Source: Iodobacter ciconiae
GTDB lineage: Bacteria > Pseudomonadota > Gammaproteobacteria > Burkholderiales > Chitinibacteraceae
Direction of reading: 5' to 3'
DNA length: 64,000 bases
Assembly: GCF_003952345.1 (NCBI RefSeq)
Contig: NZ_CP034433.1
Location: 310,001-374,000, forward strand
The notes under the pieces were generated by a model. The model saw only the letters and a program-made list of their open reading frames with translations, did no database searches and was not told the origin of the DNA. Each line of letters begins with the position of its first letter. Position 1 is the first letter of the stretch. This document shows positions 48,488 through 58,211 of the stretch, piece by piece. Position numbers and translations under genes: made by a program.

Positions 48488-49264
48488 TTACTGTGCAACG
48501 GGTGGTTTGCTCACATCCCGATCAAACCATTTTTTCGAGATTTTTGTGAAACTACCATCTGCTTGCAAATCCGCCAAGGCTTTATTGAGTGAGGCCTTAA
48601 ATTTAGGATTACCCTTTGCAAAAGGAATACCTGATTTTTCAAGCTCTCCCAAAGGAGCGCCTGCCTTTAGGGGCAGTTTAGTTTTCTTTACAATAAATGG
48701 AATCAGCAGGCTGTCATTTAGCGCGGCATCAATCCGGCCCAAAGCCAGGTCTTGTAAATATTCCTGTGATCCGGGGTAAGTTTTAACGTCAATTCCGCCT
48801 ACTGTTTTAGCGATATCTGCATAATTGGTTCCCTGGCCCAGGCCCAGCTTTTTGCCTTTTAAATCGTTAAGGCTTTTAAAATTGCGTGTTTCATTGCTAC
48901 GCACAATGAGCTGCGGGCTGGAGATGGTGTAAGGCTCGGAGAAGTCAAAAGTCTCTTTGCGCTTATCTGTAATGCCAACCTGATTGATCACAATATCAAA
49001 CTTGCCTGCTTGCAATCCCGCCAGCATTGCACTCCATTCGCTGGTACTGAATTCGGCTTTTACACCTAATTTCTGGGCTAATGCTTTTGCCAGTTCTACT
49101 TCAAACCCGGTTAATTGATTGTTTTCTTTGTAATTAAATGGCGGGTAAGTGCCTTCTACCGCGATTTTCAATGTGCCGCGCTGTTTTACGGTATCAAGTA
49201 AATCTGCTGCTGTGGCATGCAAGGTAAAGCCCAAGAGGCTGGCTGCAAGTAAGAATTTGTGCAT
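48488..49264 (-). CDS. Polar amino acid ABC transporter substrate-binding protein
   Basis: 258 aa with a signal peptide (residues 1-19, ...FTLHATA). SBP_bac_3 fold: 'LKIAVEGTYPPFNYKENNQLTGFEVELAKALAQKLGVK' region with the amino-acid carboxylate-binding elements, 'FDIVINQVGITDKRKETFDFSEPY' and 'LGLGQGTNYADI'. It resembles the cystine/glutamine-binding group; the ligand is not determinable by eye. The neighbouring divergent C-S lyase hints at a sulfur amino acid, which is inference. Confidence 0.93.
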   Translation of the reverse strand: MHKFLLAASLLGFTLHATAADLLDTVKQRGTLKIAVEGTYPPFNYKENNQLTGFEVELAKALAQKLGVKAEFSTSEWSAMLAGLQAGKFDIVINQVGITDKRKETFDFSEPYTISSPQLIVRSNETRNFKSLNDLKGKKLGLGQGTNYADIAKTVGGIDVKTYPGSQEYLQDLALGRIDAALNDSLLIPFIVKKTKLPLKAGAPLGELEKSGIPFAKGNPKFKASLNKALADLQADGSFTKISKKWFDRDVSKPPVAQ

Positions 49265-49685
49265 ATTTATATTCCTTTTTGATCTAAAATATTGCTTTCA
49301 AATGCAATAATCGCATGATTGCGCGAGGCTGAACAGTTTTTTTTGATTGTCATTAGCGAGACCATGTTGCCGAAGGCGAAGTGTCGTAGATTTTAGCCAC
49401 GTAATGATGGCTATTTATGCAAGGTGGTGGGATTTATTAATTTAAAAATTCATATTAAATGAGTTATTTTGGCGTGATCATGGGGCCTGTGGTGCTAGGG
49501 CCATACTGGATTATGGTTTTAGCCCTCATTTGGTTCGCCTTCCTGTGAGTCTTTATTATTTACTTATCCGGAGCACGCATTGTTTGTGCAGGCAGCTGTG
49601 CATTATTATTTGGGCTGATCTGTAGCTATCAAGCATCTTCTTAAACCGTTATCCTTTGCTTACTATTTTGCAAAAGGATTTTGTC
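49265..49685. other. Divergent promoter region, binding protein / PatB
   Basis: About 420 bp between divergent genes. Ribosome site AAAAGGA for the rightward gene is at 49674-49680. No conserved operator or riboswitch recognised. Confidence 0.4.
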
Positions 49686-50813
49686 ATGGATTTTCAGACC
49701 CCCATCGATCGCAGCGCGACATCCAGTCAGAAATGGAATAAATACGCGGGGCAAGATGTTCTGCCGATGTGGGTGGCTGATATGGATTTTGCCAGCCCTG
49801 ATTCCATTATCCTGGCTTTGCAAGAGCGAGTGGCGCATGGCGTGTTTGGCTATACCGATGCGCCGGACAGCCTGGTAGAGGCAGTACAGACTTACGCCGC
49901 TCAGCATTATGGCTGGCAGATCGATGCCAGCTGGATTGTCTGGCTGCCGGGGTTGGTGCAAGGCTTAAATCTGGCTTGCCGCGCGGTGGGCGAGGCGGGC
50001 GATGAAGTATTAACTGCCACGCCAATCTACCCCCCTTTTTTACGCGCACCGGGTTTATCTAACCGCAACCTGCTGACTGTGCCTTTACTACAAAAAAATA
50101 ATACATGGGAATGGGATTTTACTGCCCTTGAAGCGGCGATCACGCCTAAAACCAAACTCTTGCTGCTGTGCCATCCGCATAACCCGGTAGGCCGTGCGTG
50201 GGATATGGAAGAGCTGACCCGGCTGATTAGCATTGCCCGCCGCCATCAGTTAATTGTTTGCTCGGACGATATTCATTGCGATTTGCTGCTGGCAGAAGGC
50301 TTGAAACATCAACCCCTGGCAGCGCTTGATGCCAGTTTTGCCGCGCAAACTATTACTTTGCTTGCGCCATCCAAAGCATGGAATATCGCAGGCCTGGGTT
50401 GCTCGCTGGCTGTCATTCCTGATCCGGCCCTGCGTGCCCGTTTTCAAAAAGAAATGGCAGGCATTGTTCCGTCAGTCAATTTACTGGCCTTTACCGCAGC
50501 TGAGGCCGCTTACCGTGATGACGGTATCTGGCATGCTGAGCTGATTGTCACTTTGCGGGCGAATCGGGATATTTTGCAAACTTGGTTTGCTGGCTCTGAG
50601 CGCTTGAAAATCACTCTGCCTGAGGCAACTTATCTGGCGTGGATTGATGCCAGAACGCTGGACCCGATCAATCCGCTGCCGTATTTTGAAGCGCTGGGTG
50701 TGGGCCTGTCAGATGGCCGTGACTTTGGCTTGCCCGGCTTTGTACGCCTCAACTTCGGTTGCCCGAGTGTGACGCTGAAAGCGGCTTTAAAACGGATTGA
50801 GTCGCTGCGCTAG
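49686..50813 (+). CDS. MalY/PatB-type C-S lyase (cystathionine beta-lyase-like aminotransferase fold)
   Basis: 375 aa from ATG 49686 with AAAAGGA upstream. PLP enzyme of fold type I, class II aminotransferase family. 'VLPMWVADMDFASP' is the MalY/PatB hallmark; 'LLLLCHPHNPVGRAW' binds cofactor; 'LLAPSKAWNIAGLGCS' holds the PLP lysine; 'FVRLNFGCP' binds the substrate carboxylate. Such enzymes cleave cystathionine or cystine to release H2S, ammonia and pyruvate. Divergent from the amino-acid transporter, which may supply its substrate. Confidence 0.92.
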   Translation: MDFQTPIDRSATSSQKWNKYAGQDVLPMWVADMDFASPDSIILALQERVAHGVFGYTDAPDSLVEAVQTYAAQHYGWQIDASWIVWLPGLVQGLNLACRAVGEAGDEVLTATPIYPPFLRAPGLSNRNLLTVPLLQKNNTWEWDFTALEAAITPKTKLLLLCHPHNPVGRAWDMEELTRLISIARRHQLIVCSDDIHCDLLLAEGLKHQPLAALDASFAAQTITLLAPSKAWNIAGLGCSLAVIPDPALRARFQKEMAGIVPSVNLLAFTAAEAAYRDDGIWHAELIVTLRANRDILQTWFAGSERLKITLPEATYLAWIDARTLDPINPLPYFEALGVGLSDGRDFGLPGFVRLNFGCPSVTLKAALKRIESLR

Positions 50814-50880
50814 AGGGTGACTCCGTGTGGGGAGGATAAAGCTGAACTTGGTGTGGCCTTCTATGCAAGCTGAAGTCAAA

Positions 50881-51231
50881 AAGATCTTTTTAGTACCTTC
50901 AGTACGTTGATTTTGGAGTGGTAGCCAGTGCAGGGGGGCTTTTCTTGACGATTAAGAAAAGAGCCAAAGCCGCAACCCCACTGGCACGAAGGCCTCTCAC
51001 TGCGGACAGCGGCGGCTGCGGAACTCGCTTTGCTCAAACAGGCATCAAAGAAACCCCGCCGCTTGTTCCTCGTTTCGGTGTGCTTAAAGGGAACTCTTTA
51101 GCCCCATGCTACGAGTGGTGATGTGCATTTAAATTGCTGAGTTTTAAAGTTTTTAAAGTTTTTAATTTAAAACATTTTTCTCCGTGAAACTCCGTGTTCT
51201 TGATGTCCTCCGTGGTTCAATACTTGGGCTT
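50881..51231. repeat. Composite dispersed repeat, copy 2
   Basis: Module 1 (50881-51100) contains 'TCACTGCGGACAGCGGCGG', 'GAACTCGCTTTGCTCAAACA' and 'CCGCTTGTTCCTCGTTTCGG'. After a T-rich stretch, module 2 (51180-51231) is CTCCGTGAAACTCCGTG ... CTCCGTGGTTCAA. Same order and spacing as 37929-38292. Confidence 0.8.
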
Positions 51232-51269
51232 TATTGGATAAGATGGGATCTTCAGCTGATGTGCATTTG

Positions 51270-51716
51270 CTACAACCCCCTTAGCCCCGCCTTCTCACAT
51301 CCCCGCTCTAATTTATTGAGCATGCCCTGAAAGGCCTGTAGTTCTTCATTGCTAAATTCTTCCAGAATTACACCTAAAAATGCACTGCGTTTGGGCAGGG
51401 CCTGGTGTACTTCGGCGTGGCCCTTCGGGGTGAGGGTGACGTTGCTGAGGCGGTTGTCTTGCGGATCGTTACTGCGCTGGATTAAGCCTTCTTTTTCCAT
51501 GGCTTTCAGTAAGCGGGTGAGTGAGCCGGGGTCCATTTTTAGTTGCTGAATCAGCGTTTTTTGTGAGCATTGGGTCTCTTTATAAAGCTGATTCAAAATG
51601 CGCCAGCGGGTGAGCCCCTGGCCTACGGATAATTCAAATGCACCTAGCATGCTGCGATAGCTGCGGCCCAGCTGCTGTAATACTTTGAGTTGTTCGGCTT
51701 CGTGTGGTGTCATCAT
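51270..51716 (-). CDS. MarR-family transcriptional regulator
   Basis: 148 aa winged helix. 'LTRWRILNQLYKETQCSQKTLIQQLKMDPGSLTRLLKAMEKEGLIQRS' is the HTH and 'DPQDNRLSNVTLTPKG' the wing (D-x-R motif). It overlaps the stop of the MFS gene by ATGA, so pump and regulator are one operon, and probably autoregulates it at the palindrome 53269-53286. Confidence 0.93.
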   Translation of the reverse strand: MMTPHEAEQLKVLQQLGRSYRSMLGAFELSVGQGLTRWRILNQLYKETQCSQKTLIQQLKMDPGSLTRLLKAMEKEGLIQRSNDPQDNRLSNVTLTPKGHAEVHQALPKRSAFLGVILEEFSNEELQAFQGMLNKLERGCEKAGLRGL

Positions 51717-53263
51717 GCACCCTGTGGCTTAAATCGGATTTGAGGCAGACTGCGCAGGCACCAGAAGGCAAAGAGCGTGGCGGCAATGCCCAGCCATTGG
51801 CTACTCTGAATGGCGCTGCTGAGTATGGCGCGGGCCTGTTCGATCAGTAGTAAACCCTCTTCTCCCAAGGCATTCATTTGCAAGACGGCAGCGTGCTGGC
51901 CTTTAACATTTACCAATACCTGCGGATCATTGAGCAGGCTGGCTACAGGCTTGGCAAACTGCTGATTAATATCGTGCTCATAGCGCCAGTTTAAGATGGA
52001 TCCAACCAGTGCCGTGCTGAGCATTCCCCCGATCATACGCAGCGATTGCAGCAGTGCAGTGCTGATTCCCAGGTCTTTGCGCGGGCAAGTTTCCTGTACA
52101 AAAATGGTAAGGTTGGGCATGATAAATCCCAGCCCTAGTCCTCCGGACATCATCAGGCAGATAATCAAGGAATGCGCAGTTTGCGGGCTGATATTCATTA
52201 TGCCTGTCACGCAAATCAGCAGCAGGCCAAAGCCCAGGTAGAGCATGACTTCCGGCTTTGGTAAATGCGGCACAATTCGTCCATTGATAATGCTGGCAAA
52301 GGTAATGCATACGACCAGCGGGGTAATGAGCATCCCAGCCCGGCTGGCGGATAAATGAAAGCCTCCTTGCAATAAAAGCGGGGCGTAAGATAAAAGTGCG
52401 AACATGGCAAAGCCCATCAGAAGCGATAGTCTGAACAGCGCAGCAAGGGTGGGGTCTTTGAAAAGAGCAAAGGGCAGTATGGCGTGCTCATTATTGGCTT
52501 GCTGCTTCCATGCTAAAAAGCCTGCAGCCAGGCATGTGAGTAATACGTAGATGACCGGCCCGCTTAGCCCCTGCTTGGGCAACCATTCAACCGATAATTG
52601 CAGGCAGCCTAAAAATAGCGTAATGAGCAGGGCACCCAGCCAGTCCAGACGGATTTGTGTGGTGTGTTTGGGTTTTAAGCGTGGCAAAAAACGGCTTACA
52701 AAAAATACACTCATCAAGCCAACAGGGATATTTACAAAAAATACAGCCCGCCAGCTTACATAGTGGGTGAGCAGCCCGCCAATGCTGGGGCCGATGGCGT
52801 TGGCTATTCCATATGCGGCGCTCAGCATTACCTGCCATTGCAGGCGCGTTTTGCTATCAGGGAATAAATCAGGGATACATGCAAAAGCGGTACCTACCAG
52901 CATCCCTCCACCTATACCCTGTAGAGCACGAGCCAAAACCAGCAGCAGCATGTTACTGGCCATGGCGCACAGTACGGAGGCCAGCGTAAAGGTTACGATG
53001 GCGACTACTACAAAAGGCTTGCGCCCATAGTAATCACCTAGACGACCAAAGATGGGAATCGTGACCACCGATGCCAGTAAGTAGGCGGTTGAAACCCAGG
53101 CATAAAGCTCGAAACCATGTAATTCGGCCACAATGGTTGGTAAGGCTGTAGCCACAACAGTCTGATCGAGCGCCACCATCATAATTACAAAGCAGATGCC
53201 CAGCATGGCAAGTAAGGATTGGCGAAAGGTGCGTTCCGAGTGTTGAATTAACATAGTAGACAT
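51713..53263 (-). CDS. DHA2-family (EmrB/QacA-type) MFS efflux pump
   Basis: 516 aa with 14 predicted membrane helices. Proton-driven multidrug exporter of the inner membrane. 'MVALDQTVVATALPTIVAEL' (motif D1-like with the essential Asp), 'GRLGDYYGRKPFVVV' (motif A) and 'LARALQGIGGGMLVGTAFA' (motif B) and the GxxxGPxxGG motif C ('IANAIGPSIGGLL') are all present. The ATG at 53263 lies only 5 bp from an operator-like palindrome and lacks a ribosome site; the ATG at 53254 is an alternative. No MFP or outer membrane channel gene is adjacent. Confidence 0.93.
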   Translation of the reverse strand: MSTMLIQHSERTFRQSLLAMLGICFVIMMVALDQTVVATALPTIVAELHGFELYAWVSTAYLLASVVTIPIFGRLGDYYGRKPFVVVAIVTFTLASVLCAMASNMLLLVLARALQGIGGGMLVGTAFACIPDLFPDSKTRLQWQVMLSAAYGIANAIGPSIGGLLTHYVSWRAVFFVNIPVGLMSVFFVSRFLPRLKPKHTTQIRLDWLGALLITLFLGCLQLSVEWLPKQGLSGPVIYVLLTCLAAGFLAWKQQANNEHAILPFALFKDPTLAALFRLSLLMGFAMFALLSYAPLLLQGGFHLSASRAGMLITPLVVCITFASIINGRIVPHLPKPEVMLYLGFGLLLICVTGIMNISPQTAHSLIICLMMSGGLGLGFIMPNLTIFVQETCPRKDLGISTALLQSLRMIGGMLSTALVGSILNWRYEHDINQQFAKPVASLLNDPQVLVNVKGQHAAVLQMNALGEEGLLLIEQARAILSSAIQSSQWLGIAATLFAFWCLRSLPQIRFKPQGA

Positions 53264-53268
53264 ATCAA

Positions 53269-53286
53269 TAATTGACTAATCAATTA
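53269..53286 (-). promoter_or_regulatory. Probable MarR operator upstream of the efflux operon
   Basis: 18-bp near-palindrome TAATTGACTAATCAATTA (16 of 18 positions symmetric), the usual size and AT-rich form of MarR sites. It lies directly before the first gene of the operon that encodes a MarR protein. Confidence 0.65.
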
Positions 53287-53441
53287 ATTATCGCAGCCAA
53301 TGCCTTGTCAAGGGAAGGTTTTTTTCTGGTGCTGGTTATTTACTACTGGGGCTTATAAAGGGGCAATGGGGTGGGCTTAGCCAGGCGTGTAAAGGCTAGG
53401 GGAGAAGGTAGATAAGGTCGGCGAGTTTGCTATTGCCCGCA

Positions 53442-53469
53442 AAAAAGCGCAGGCCAGGCTGCGCTTTTT
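53442..53469 (-). terminator. Terminator of sstT
   Basis: Perfect 11-bp stem AAAAAGCGCAG / CTGCGCTTTTT with a 6-nt loop and T-run in the leftward direction, 20 bp after the sstT stop. Symmetric enough to work both ways. Confidence 0.88.
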
Positions 53470-53489
53470 GGGCTTGAATGATCAAATAT

Positions 53490-54731
53490 CTAGCGGCTAG
53501 TAAAAGCCAGCTGTGCTTTATGTTCTGCGGCCTGGCAGGCTGCAGCGGTAAATAGCACGTCAGTGGATGAATTCAGTGCAGTTTCGGCAGAGTCTTGCAA
53601 TACGCCAATAATAAAGCCCACAGCAACGACCTGCATGGCCAGATCATTGGAGATACCAAATAAGCTGCACGCCATCGGAATCAGGAGCAAAGAGCCGCCT
53701 GCCACGCCAGATGCACCACATGCACAGATGGCAGAAACCACGCTTAGAAGCAGTGCTGTAGGTAAATCAACCTGAATCCCCAGTGTTTGAACCGCAGCTA
53801 GTGTCAGCACCGAAATGGTAATGGCTGCACCCGCCATATTGATGGTTGCGCCTAGCGGAATGGATACCGAATAATCGTCTTCGTGCAAACCTAGTTTTTT
53901 ACACAGAGCCATATTTACAGGGATATTTGCGGCAGAGCTGCGGGTAAAGAAGGCGGTAACGCCGCTTTCACGCAGGCAGGTAAATACGAGCGGATAAGGG
54001 TTGCGGCGAAGCTTCCAGAACACAATTGCAGGGTTCATCACCAATGCAACAAACAGCATACAGCCAATCAGTACCAACAAAAGATGGGCATAGGTAAGTA
54101 AAGCTTCAATACCGGTTGTAGCAACGGTTGAGGCTACCAGACCAAAAATACCCAGCGGAGCGAAGCGAATCACCACACCTACAATCACCGATACGCCGCC
54201 GGATAAATCGCTAACAACAGCTTTAGTGGTTTCATTGGCATGGCGCATTGCTACACCCAGGGCAATCGCCCAGGCCAGAATACCGATAAAGTTGGCATTC
54301 ATCAGTGCTTTTACGGGGTTATCAACTACGCTGAGCAAAAGGCTGCGCAGCACTTCCACAATACCGCTAGGCGGGGTGATGTCGCTGACGTGTTTGACCA
54401 GAATCAGCGTGGATGGAAACAGAAAGCTGGCCACTACGGCCACAACTGCCGCTGCAAAGGTTCCGAATATATAAAGCACCAGAATTGGTCGCATATTCGA
54501 CTTCTGGCTGGGCTTATGGTTGGCTATCGAAGCTGCCACCAAAACAAAAACCAATATCGGTGCAACGGCTTTTAGGGCGCTGACAAATAAATTACCCAGG
54601 AGCCCGACAGATTGAGCCGCTGCAGGAAAAAATAAAGCAAGTGCGATACCGGCAATTAAGCCAATCATAATCTGGCTAACAAGGCTGCTGCGATTTAATA
54701 GCCTGAGTAGCGGATTTTGTGTCTGCTGCAT
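53490..54731 (-). CDS. sstT: Serine/threonine:sodium symporter SstT
   Basis: 413 aa, DAACS family, about eight membrane helices plus two re-entrant hairpins. '[19 protein letters not shown]' (the NMAGAA substrate/Na motif) and '[15 protein letters not shown]' (serine-rich hairpin) are typical of SstT. '[15 protein letters not shown]' and '[21 protein letters not shown]' fix the subfamily. E. coli SstT is 414 aa. Followed by a strong terminator, so monocistronic. Confidence 0.95.
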   Translation of the reverse strand: MQQTQNPLLRLLNRSSLVSQIMIGLIAGIALALFFPAAAQSVGLLGNLFVSALKAVAPILVFVLVAASIANHKPSQKSNMRPILVLYIFGTFAAAVVAVVASFLFPSTLILVKHVSDITPPSGIVEVLRSLLLSVVDNPVKALMNANFIGILAWAIALGVAMRHANETTKAVVSDLSGGVSVIVGVVIRFAPLGIFGLVASTVATTGIEALLTYAHLLLVLIGCMLFVALVMNPAIVFWKLRRNPYPLVFTCLRESGVTAFFTRSSAANIPVNMALCKKLGLHEDDYSVSIPLGATINMAGAAITISVLTLAAVQTLGIQVDLPTALLLSVVSAICACGASGVAGGSLLLIPMACSLFGISNDLAMQVVAVGFIIGVLQDSAETALNSSTDVLFTAAACQAAEHKAQLAFTSR

Positions 54732-55266
54732 CGTGTTTCCTTTACTGTTTTATTTTCACGCCAAATGTGCAGGATTTATTTTCATGACATATATTGCCGA
54801 TGATTGTCCTGAGGCGGGTATAGAGGGAAATTGGGCCAGTCGGCGAGGGTAATGTGGAATGGTTGGGGTGGCTACTGGGGATTGCCTTAGCAGAGCTTGT
54901 TTTTTTGTGGTTATATTACCAAATTAATTATGAAAAATGTTTTTGGGCTATTTTTCATAATTAAGTACAAGAAGGTCAGATTTTTATAAGAATGAAATAA
55001 GCATTCATTCAGCTTTATCAGTAAAAATCATATCTGTAAATGAAATGATTGAGCAGCAGGCTAAAGAGCAGATGGTCATGCCTACCTTGATTAAGGAAAA
55101 AGGGCAGGAGTGAGCCAATCAATTTGTTGCTGGCCATGGGGCAGGATTAACAGCCTTGATCCAAATGCAAAGCAGACTTTACGCTGGTCTTTTTTAGGTA
55201 AATTGACGGCCCGGTTTTTACTTTTTATTTGTTTTATGTTTTTTGTATCTACAGGATTTGGATAAG
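54732..55266. other. Intergenic sstT-csoR with a perfect long palindrome
   Basis: About 535 bp. At 54924-54964 there are 15-bp perfect arms (TTAATTATGAAAAAT / ATTTTTCATAATTAA) around 11 bp. A 22-codon ORF at about 55049-55114 has nothing to support it. Otherwise AT-rich and featureless. Confidence 0.5.
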
Positions 55267-55587
55267 CTACCCCAGCGTTTTGCCGCTTAGTTTTTTGACC
55301 ACTATCATCAGCTCATCAATTGCCGCGTCTCCTTTGCCGTCTTTAATCGCTTTTGCCACGCAGCCATGAGCATGGTTTTCCAGTAGCTGCATGGCGACCG
55401 AATCCATTGCCGATTTAATTGCCGAGATTTGCGTCAGCACATCCACGCAGTACCTGTCTTCATCGACCATTTTAATTACACCACGCACCTGGCCTTCGAT
55501 GCGATTGAGCCGGGAGAGTAGCTTTTTTTTTCCCGGCTGAACCACTTTTGGCCCTTCATCCGGGGTGCTGCAATTAGATAAGCTCAA
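55267..55587 (-). CDS. csoR: CsoR-type copper-sensing repressor
   Basis: 106 aa from TTG 55587, chosen because AAGGAG lies 6 nt upstream; an earlier TTG at 55602 is possible. All-helical DUF156/CsoR fold: 'KKLLSRLNRIEGQVRGVIKMVDEDRYCVDVLTQ' with the first Cys, then 'HAHGCVAKAI' supplying His and Cys, giving the Cys-His-Cys Cu(I) site. It overlaps the end of the copZ-like gene by 14 bp, so it is the third gene of the copper operon and probably binds the palindrome at 58189-58211. Confidence 0.9.
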   Translation of the reverse strand: MSLSNCSTPDEGPKVVQPGKKKLLSRLNRIEGQVRGVIKMVDEDRYCVDVLTQISAIKSAMDSVAMQLLENHAHGCVAKAIKDGKGDAAIDELMIVVKKLSGKTLG

Positions 55588-55780
55588 AGCCAGCTCCTTC
55601 AATCGCGTGACTCAAGGCATCAGGCGAGGTAAGGGTTGCGTTGTGATCTACTTTAGCGATGCCACTTTCCAAATCAATGGTCACATGGCTCACGCCAGGC
55701 AGGGCGCTTAAGACGCTGGTTAAAGTGCGCACACAACCCATACAAGTCATGCCTTCAATTTTAAGTGTGCTGTGTTCCAT
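55574..55780 (-). CDS. copZ: CopZ-like copper chaperone (HMA domain)
   Basis: 68 aa from ATG 55780 with AAAGGAAT upstream. 'IEGMTCMGCVRTL' holds the MxCxxC Cu(I) site (CMGC). The ferredoxin-like fold continues with 'ALPGVSHVTIDLESGIAKVDHN' and 'AIEGAGFEL'. It should hand copper to the CopA ATPase. The 288-bp gap to copA contains a REP-like element and a dispersed repeat. Confidence 0.92.
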   Translation of the reverse strand: MEHSTLKIEGMTCMGCVRTLTSVLSALPGVSHVTIDLESGIAKVDHNATLTSPDALSHAIEGAGFELI

Positions 55781-55886
55781 TTTCTTATTCCTTTCAAAAT
55801 ATATCAAAAACATCAGTTTTATAGACATAGAGGATGCCGAGAAAACTGAGTATCGGGGTATGGTGATAGCTACCCGACTGGGAAAG

Positions 55887-55946
55887 CCGTCATTCACGGG
55901 TATTTGTAACGCTGCCGGATTCTCGTCAAAGGCATGCGGGAATGAC
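55887..55946. repeat. REP-like palindromic element, copy 2
   Basis: CCGTCATTCACGGG at the left and CATGCGGGAATGAC at the right are inverted ends; 'GTCAAAGGCATGCGGGAATG' is shared with 28686-28759. Confidence 0.68.
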
Positions 55947-56003
55947 CGAGTCCGGTTATAGATTGTTAATCATCGCCAGACACTTAGGTTTTTTTGAGTT
56001 TTA

Positions 56004-56056
56004 CTTTGTGTGTTGCGTGTGTGCTCTGTGTTCTCCCCGCTCTCTGTGTCTACAGG
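56004..56056. repeat. CTCYGTG / TCTACAG dispersed repeat (copA-copZ gap)
   Basis: TTTGTGTGTTGCGTGTGTG, then CTCTGTGTTCTCC, then CTCTGTGTCTACAGG, immediately before the copA stop region. Same family as 29601-29646 and 35781-35812. Confidence 0.7.
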
Positions 56057-56068
56057 TTTAATAATTTT

Positions 56069-58165
56069 TCAGGGCTGACTTTTCCACCGCCTTAGCAGCA
56101 GTGAATTACTCACTACCGAAACTGAACTTAGCGCCATGGCTGCACCTGCTAAAACAGGATTAAGCATGCCGATGGCTGCCAGCGGTATGCCCAGCGCGTT
56201 ATAGAAAAACGCGAAGAATAAATTCTGGCGGATTTTCTTAATGGTGGCGCGAGATAGCATAATCGCGTCGCTGACGGCTAGCAAATCGTTATGCAGCAGC
56301 ATGATATCTGCCGCTTCAATAGCCACATCGCTGCCTGCTCCCATGGCAAAACTGATCTGTGCGGCGGCAAGTGCGGGTGCATCGTTTACGCCGTCCCCGA
56401 CCATTGCCACGACTTTAGTTTCTTGCTGAATAAATGCGGCTTTGTCCTGCGGGCGCATCAAAGCCTGGTATTGATGGATGCCGCTGGCTTTGGCAATGGC
56501 GGCGGCTGTGGCGGGCTGATCACCGGTCAGCATCACGACTTCAATCCCCATGACTTGCAGGCGTTTGACGGCTTCCACTGAGCTGGCTCTGAGCGTATCG
56601 GCCAGTGATAATTGCCCCAGCAAAACGCCATTTTTGGCGATGCTCACCAAGGTATGCGGCTGGGTGTTTTTTTCTGGCATTTCACCTGCCCAGCTGGGAA
56701 TGCCCACCTTGATTTCACTGCCATCGCTCAGTTTTCCCATCACGCCCTGGCCCGGTACGGCGATAAAGTCGCTGATAGGCAGGAGTGGCTGAGTATTGGC
56801 TTTGAGGATGGCACGGGCCAGCGGGTGCTCCGAGCCTTGCTCCAGGCTGGCGGCCAGCTGCAACAAATCTTCTTTGCTGATATCACTGTGTAAGCTAATG
56901 ATTTCCACCACCCTGGCTTGCCCGGTGGTCAGCGTGCCCGTTTTATCTACCACCAGCATGTCAATTTTTCCTGCATGTTCTAGCGCCGTGGCATTTCTAA
57001 ATAAAATCCCCTGCTGCGCCGCACGGCCAATGCCGACTGATATTGCGGTGGGTGTGGCCAGCCCCAGGGCGCAAGGGCAGGCGATCACCAGCACTGCAAT
57101 GGCGTGAATCAGTGCGGTAACGCCGCTATTCCAATACCAAAAACTTCCAATAAAAGTAAGTACAGCAATGGCGGCCACGATGGGAACAAAGATGCCGGAA
57201 ACCTGGTCGGCAAGGCGCTGGATCGGCGCTTTAGAGCCTTGGGCATGGGCAACCAGCCGCACAATTTCTGCTAGCTGCGTTTTGCTGCCTACGCTGCTGG
57301 CGCGGATTTTGAGCATGCCACTGCTGTTTTTAGTAGCGGCAAATACTTTGCTGGCGATGGTTTTTTCTACGGGTAGGCTTTCGCCGGTGAGCATGCTTTC
57401 ATCGACTGCCGCTTGGCCTTCGATGACCAAGCCATCAACGGGAATCACTTCGCCGTGGCGCACAATCACTATATCGCCGGGCTTGAGTTGATTGATCGGT
57501 AAATCAATCAAGCCATCCGTAGTTTCTACCCTTGCTGTTTTAGGCTGCAGCTTTAACAGCTCGCTAATCGCTCCCGATGTTTTCTTTTTTGCGCGGCTTT
57601 CCAGCCATTTGCCCGCCAGCACCAGCGTAATAATCATTGCGCTGGCCTCAAAATAGATGTGCTGATTGTGCAGGCCCAGCAGAGTAACCGCGGCGGAGAA
57701 ACCATAAGCCATCGTCGTGCCCAGTGCCACCAGTGCATCCATATTCGCTCCGCCGTTTTTTAGTGCAAAAAACGCGCCGCGATAAAAGCGCCGGCCCAAA
57801 ATAAACTGCACCGGTGTGGCGAGCAGCATCTGTACCCAGCGCGGTAATAGTTCTGCGTGGTCCGGGCTAAACATGCTGCCCATCAGTGGCAGACTAAGCA
57901 GGGCTGCGATCAGCAGCGGCCAGCGCTCGTTGTTCTCCGTCGCAGCAGGCGTGCTCGCCAGCTCGGCTGTAAATCCTGCACGGCTGATGGTGGCAATCAG
58001 TGCATCGGCAGTAATCGTTGGATCGCTGCGCATGATATGCGCTGTCTCGGTGGCAAAATTAACCTCGGCGGTTACGCCTGCCTGGCGATTGAGGACTTTC
58101 TCTATTCGTACTGCACACGCTGCACAGGTCATGCCGCCAAGGCGGAGTTGAATTTCTGATGTCAT
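56069..58165 (-). CDS. copA: Copper-exporting P1B-type ATPase CopA
   Basis: Exports Cu(I) to the periplasm. 698 aa. One N-terminal HMA domain ('[17 protein letters not shown]', CAAC), then eight membrane helices with the metal-site '[18 protein letters not shown]' (CPC). '[16 protein letters not shown]' is the phosphorylation site, '[12 protein letters not shown]' the HP nucleotide motif and '[15 protein letters not shown]' the hinge. The C-terminal helix has 'NSLLLRR'. The ATG has GGGAG 5 nt upstream. First gene of copA-copZ-csoR. Confidence 0.96.
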   Translation of the reverse strand: MTSEIQLRLGGMTCAACAVRIEKVLNRQAGVTAEVNFATETAHIMRSDPTITADALIATISRAGFTAELASTPAATENNERWPLLIAALLSLPLMGSMFSPDHAELLPRWVQMLLATPVQFILGRRFYRGAFFALKNGGANMDALVALGTTMAYGFSAAVTLLGLHNQHIYFEASAMIITLVLAGKWLESRAKKKTSGAISELLKLQPKTARVETTDGLIDLPINQLKPGDIVIVRHGEVIPVDGLVIEGQAAVDESMLTGESLPVEKTIASKVFAATKNSSGMLKIRASSVGSKTQLAEIVRLVAHAQGSKAPIQRLADQVSGIFVPIVAAIAVLTFIGSFWYWNSGVTALIHAIAVLVIACPCALGLATPTAISVGIGRAAQQGILFRNATALEHAGKIDMLVVDKTGTLTTGQARVVEIISLHSDISKEDLLQLAASLEQGSEHPLARAILKANTQPLLPISDFIAVPGQGVMGKLSDGSEIKVGIPSWAGEMPEKNTQPHTLVSIAKNGVLLGQLSLADTLRASSVEAVKRLQVMGIEVVMLTGDQPATAAAIAKASGIHQYQALMRPQDKAAFIQQETKVVAMVGDGVNDAPALAAAQISFAMGAGSDVAIEAADIMLLHNDLLAVSDAIMLSRATIKKIRQNLFFAFFYNALGIPLAAIGMLNPVLAGAAMALSSVSVVSNSLLLRRWKSQP

Positions 58166-58188
58166 TTTGCTCTCCCATTATGGTTAAT

Positions 58189-58211
58189 AATATACCCCTA
58201 ATGGGTATATT
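58189..58211 (-). promoter_or_regulatory. copA promoter with perfect palindrome, probable CsoR operator
   Basis: AATATACCC / GGGTATATT perfect 9-bp arms around 5 bp. On the minus strand it lies between a -35-like TTTTCA and a -10 TATATT (16-bp spacing), 24 bp before copA. CsoR sites are G/C tracts flanked by TA-rich arms of this form. The operon encodes a CsoR, so this is its likely operator. Confidence 0.8.

Noticed and set aside
55049..55114. 22-codon ORF in the sstT-csoR gap
   Set aside because: Too short and without supporting signals.
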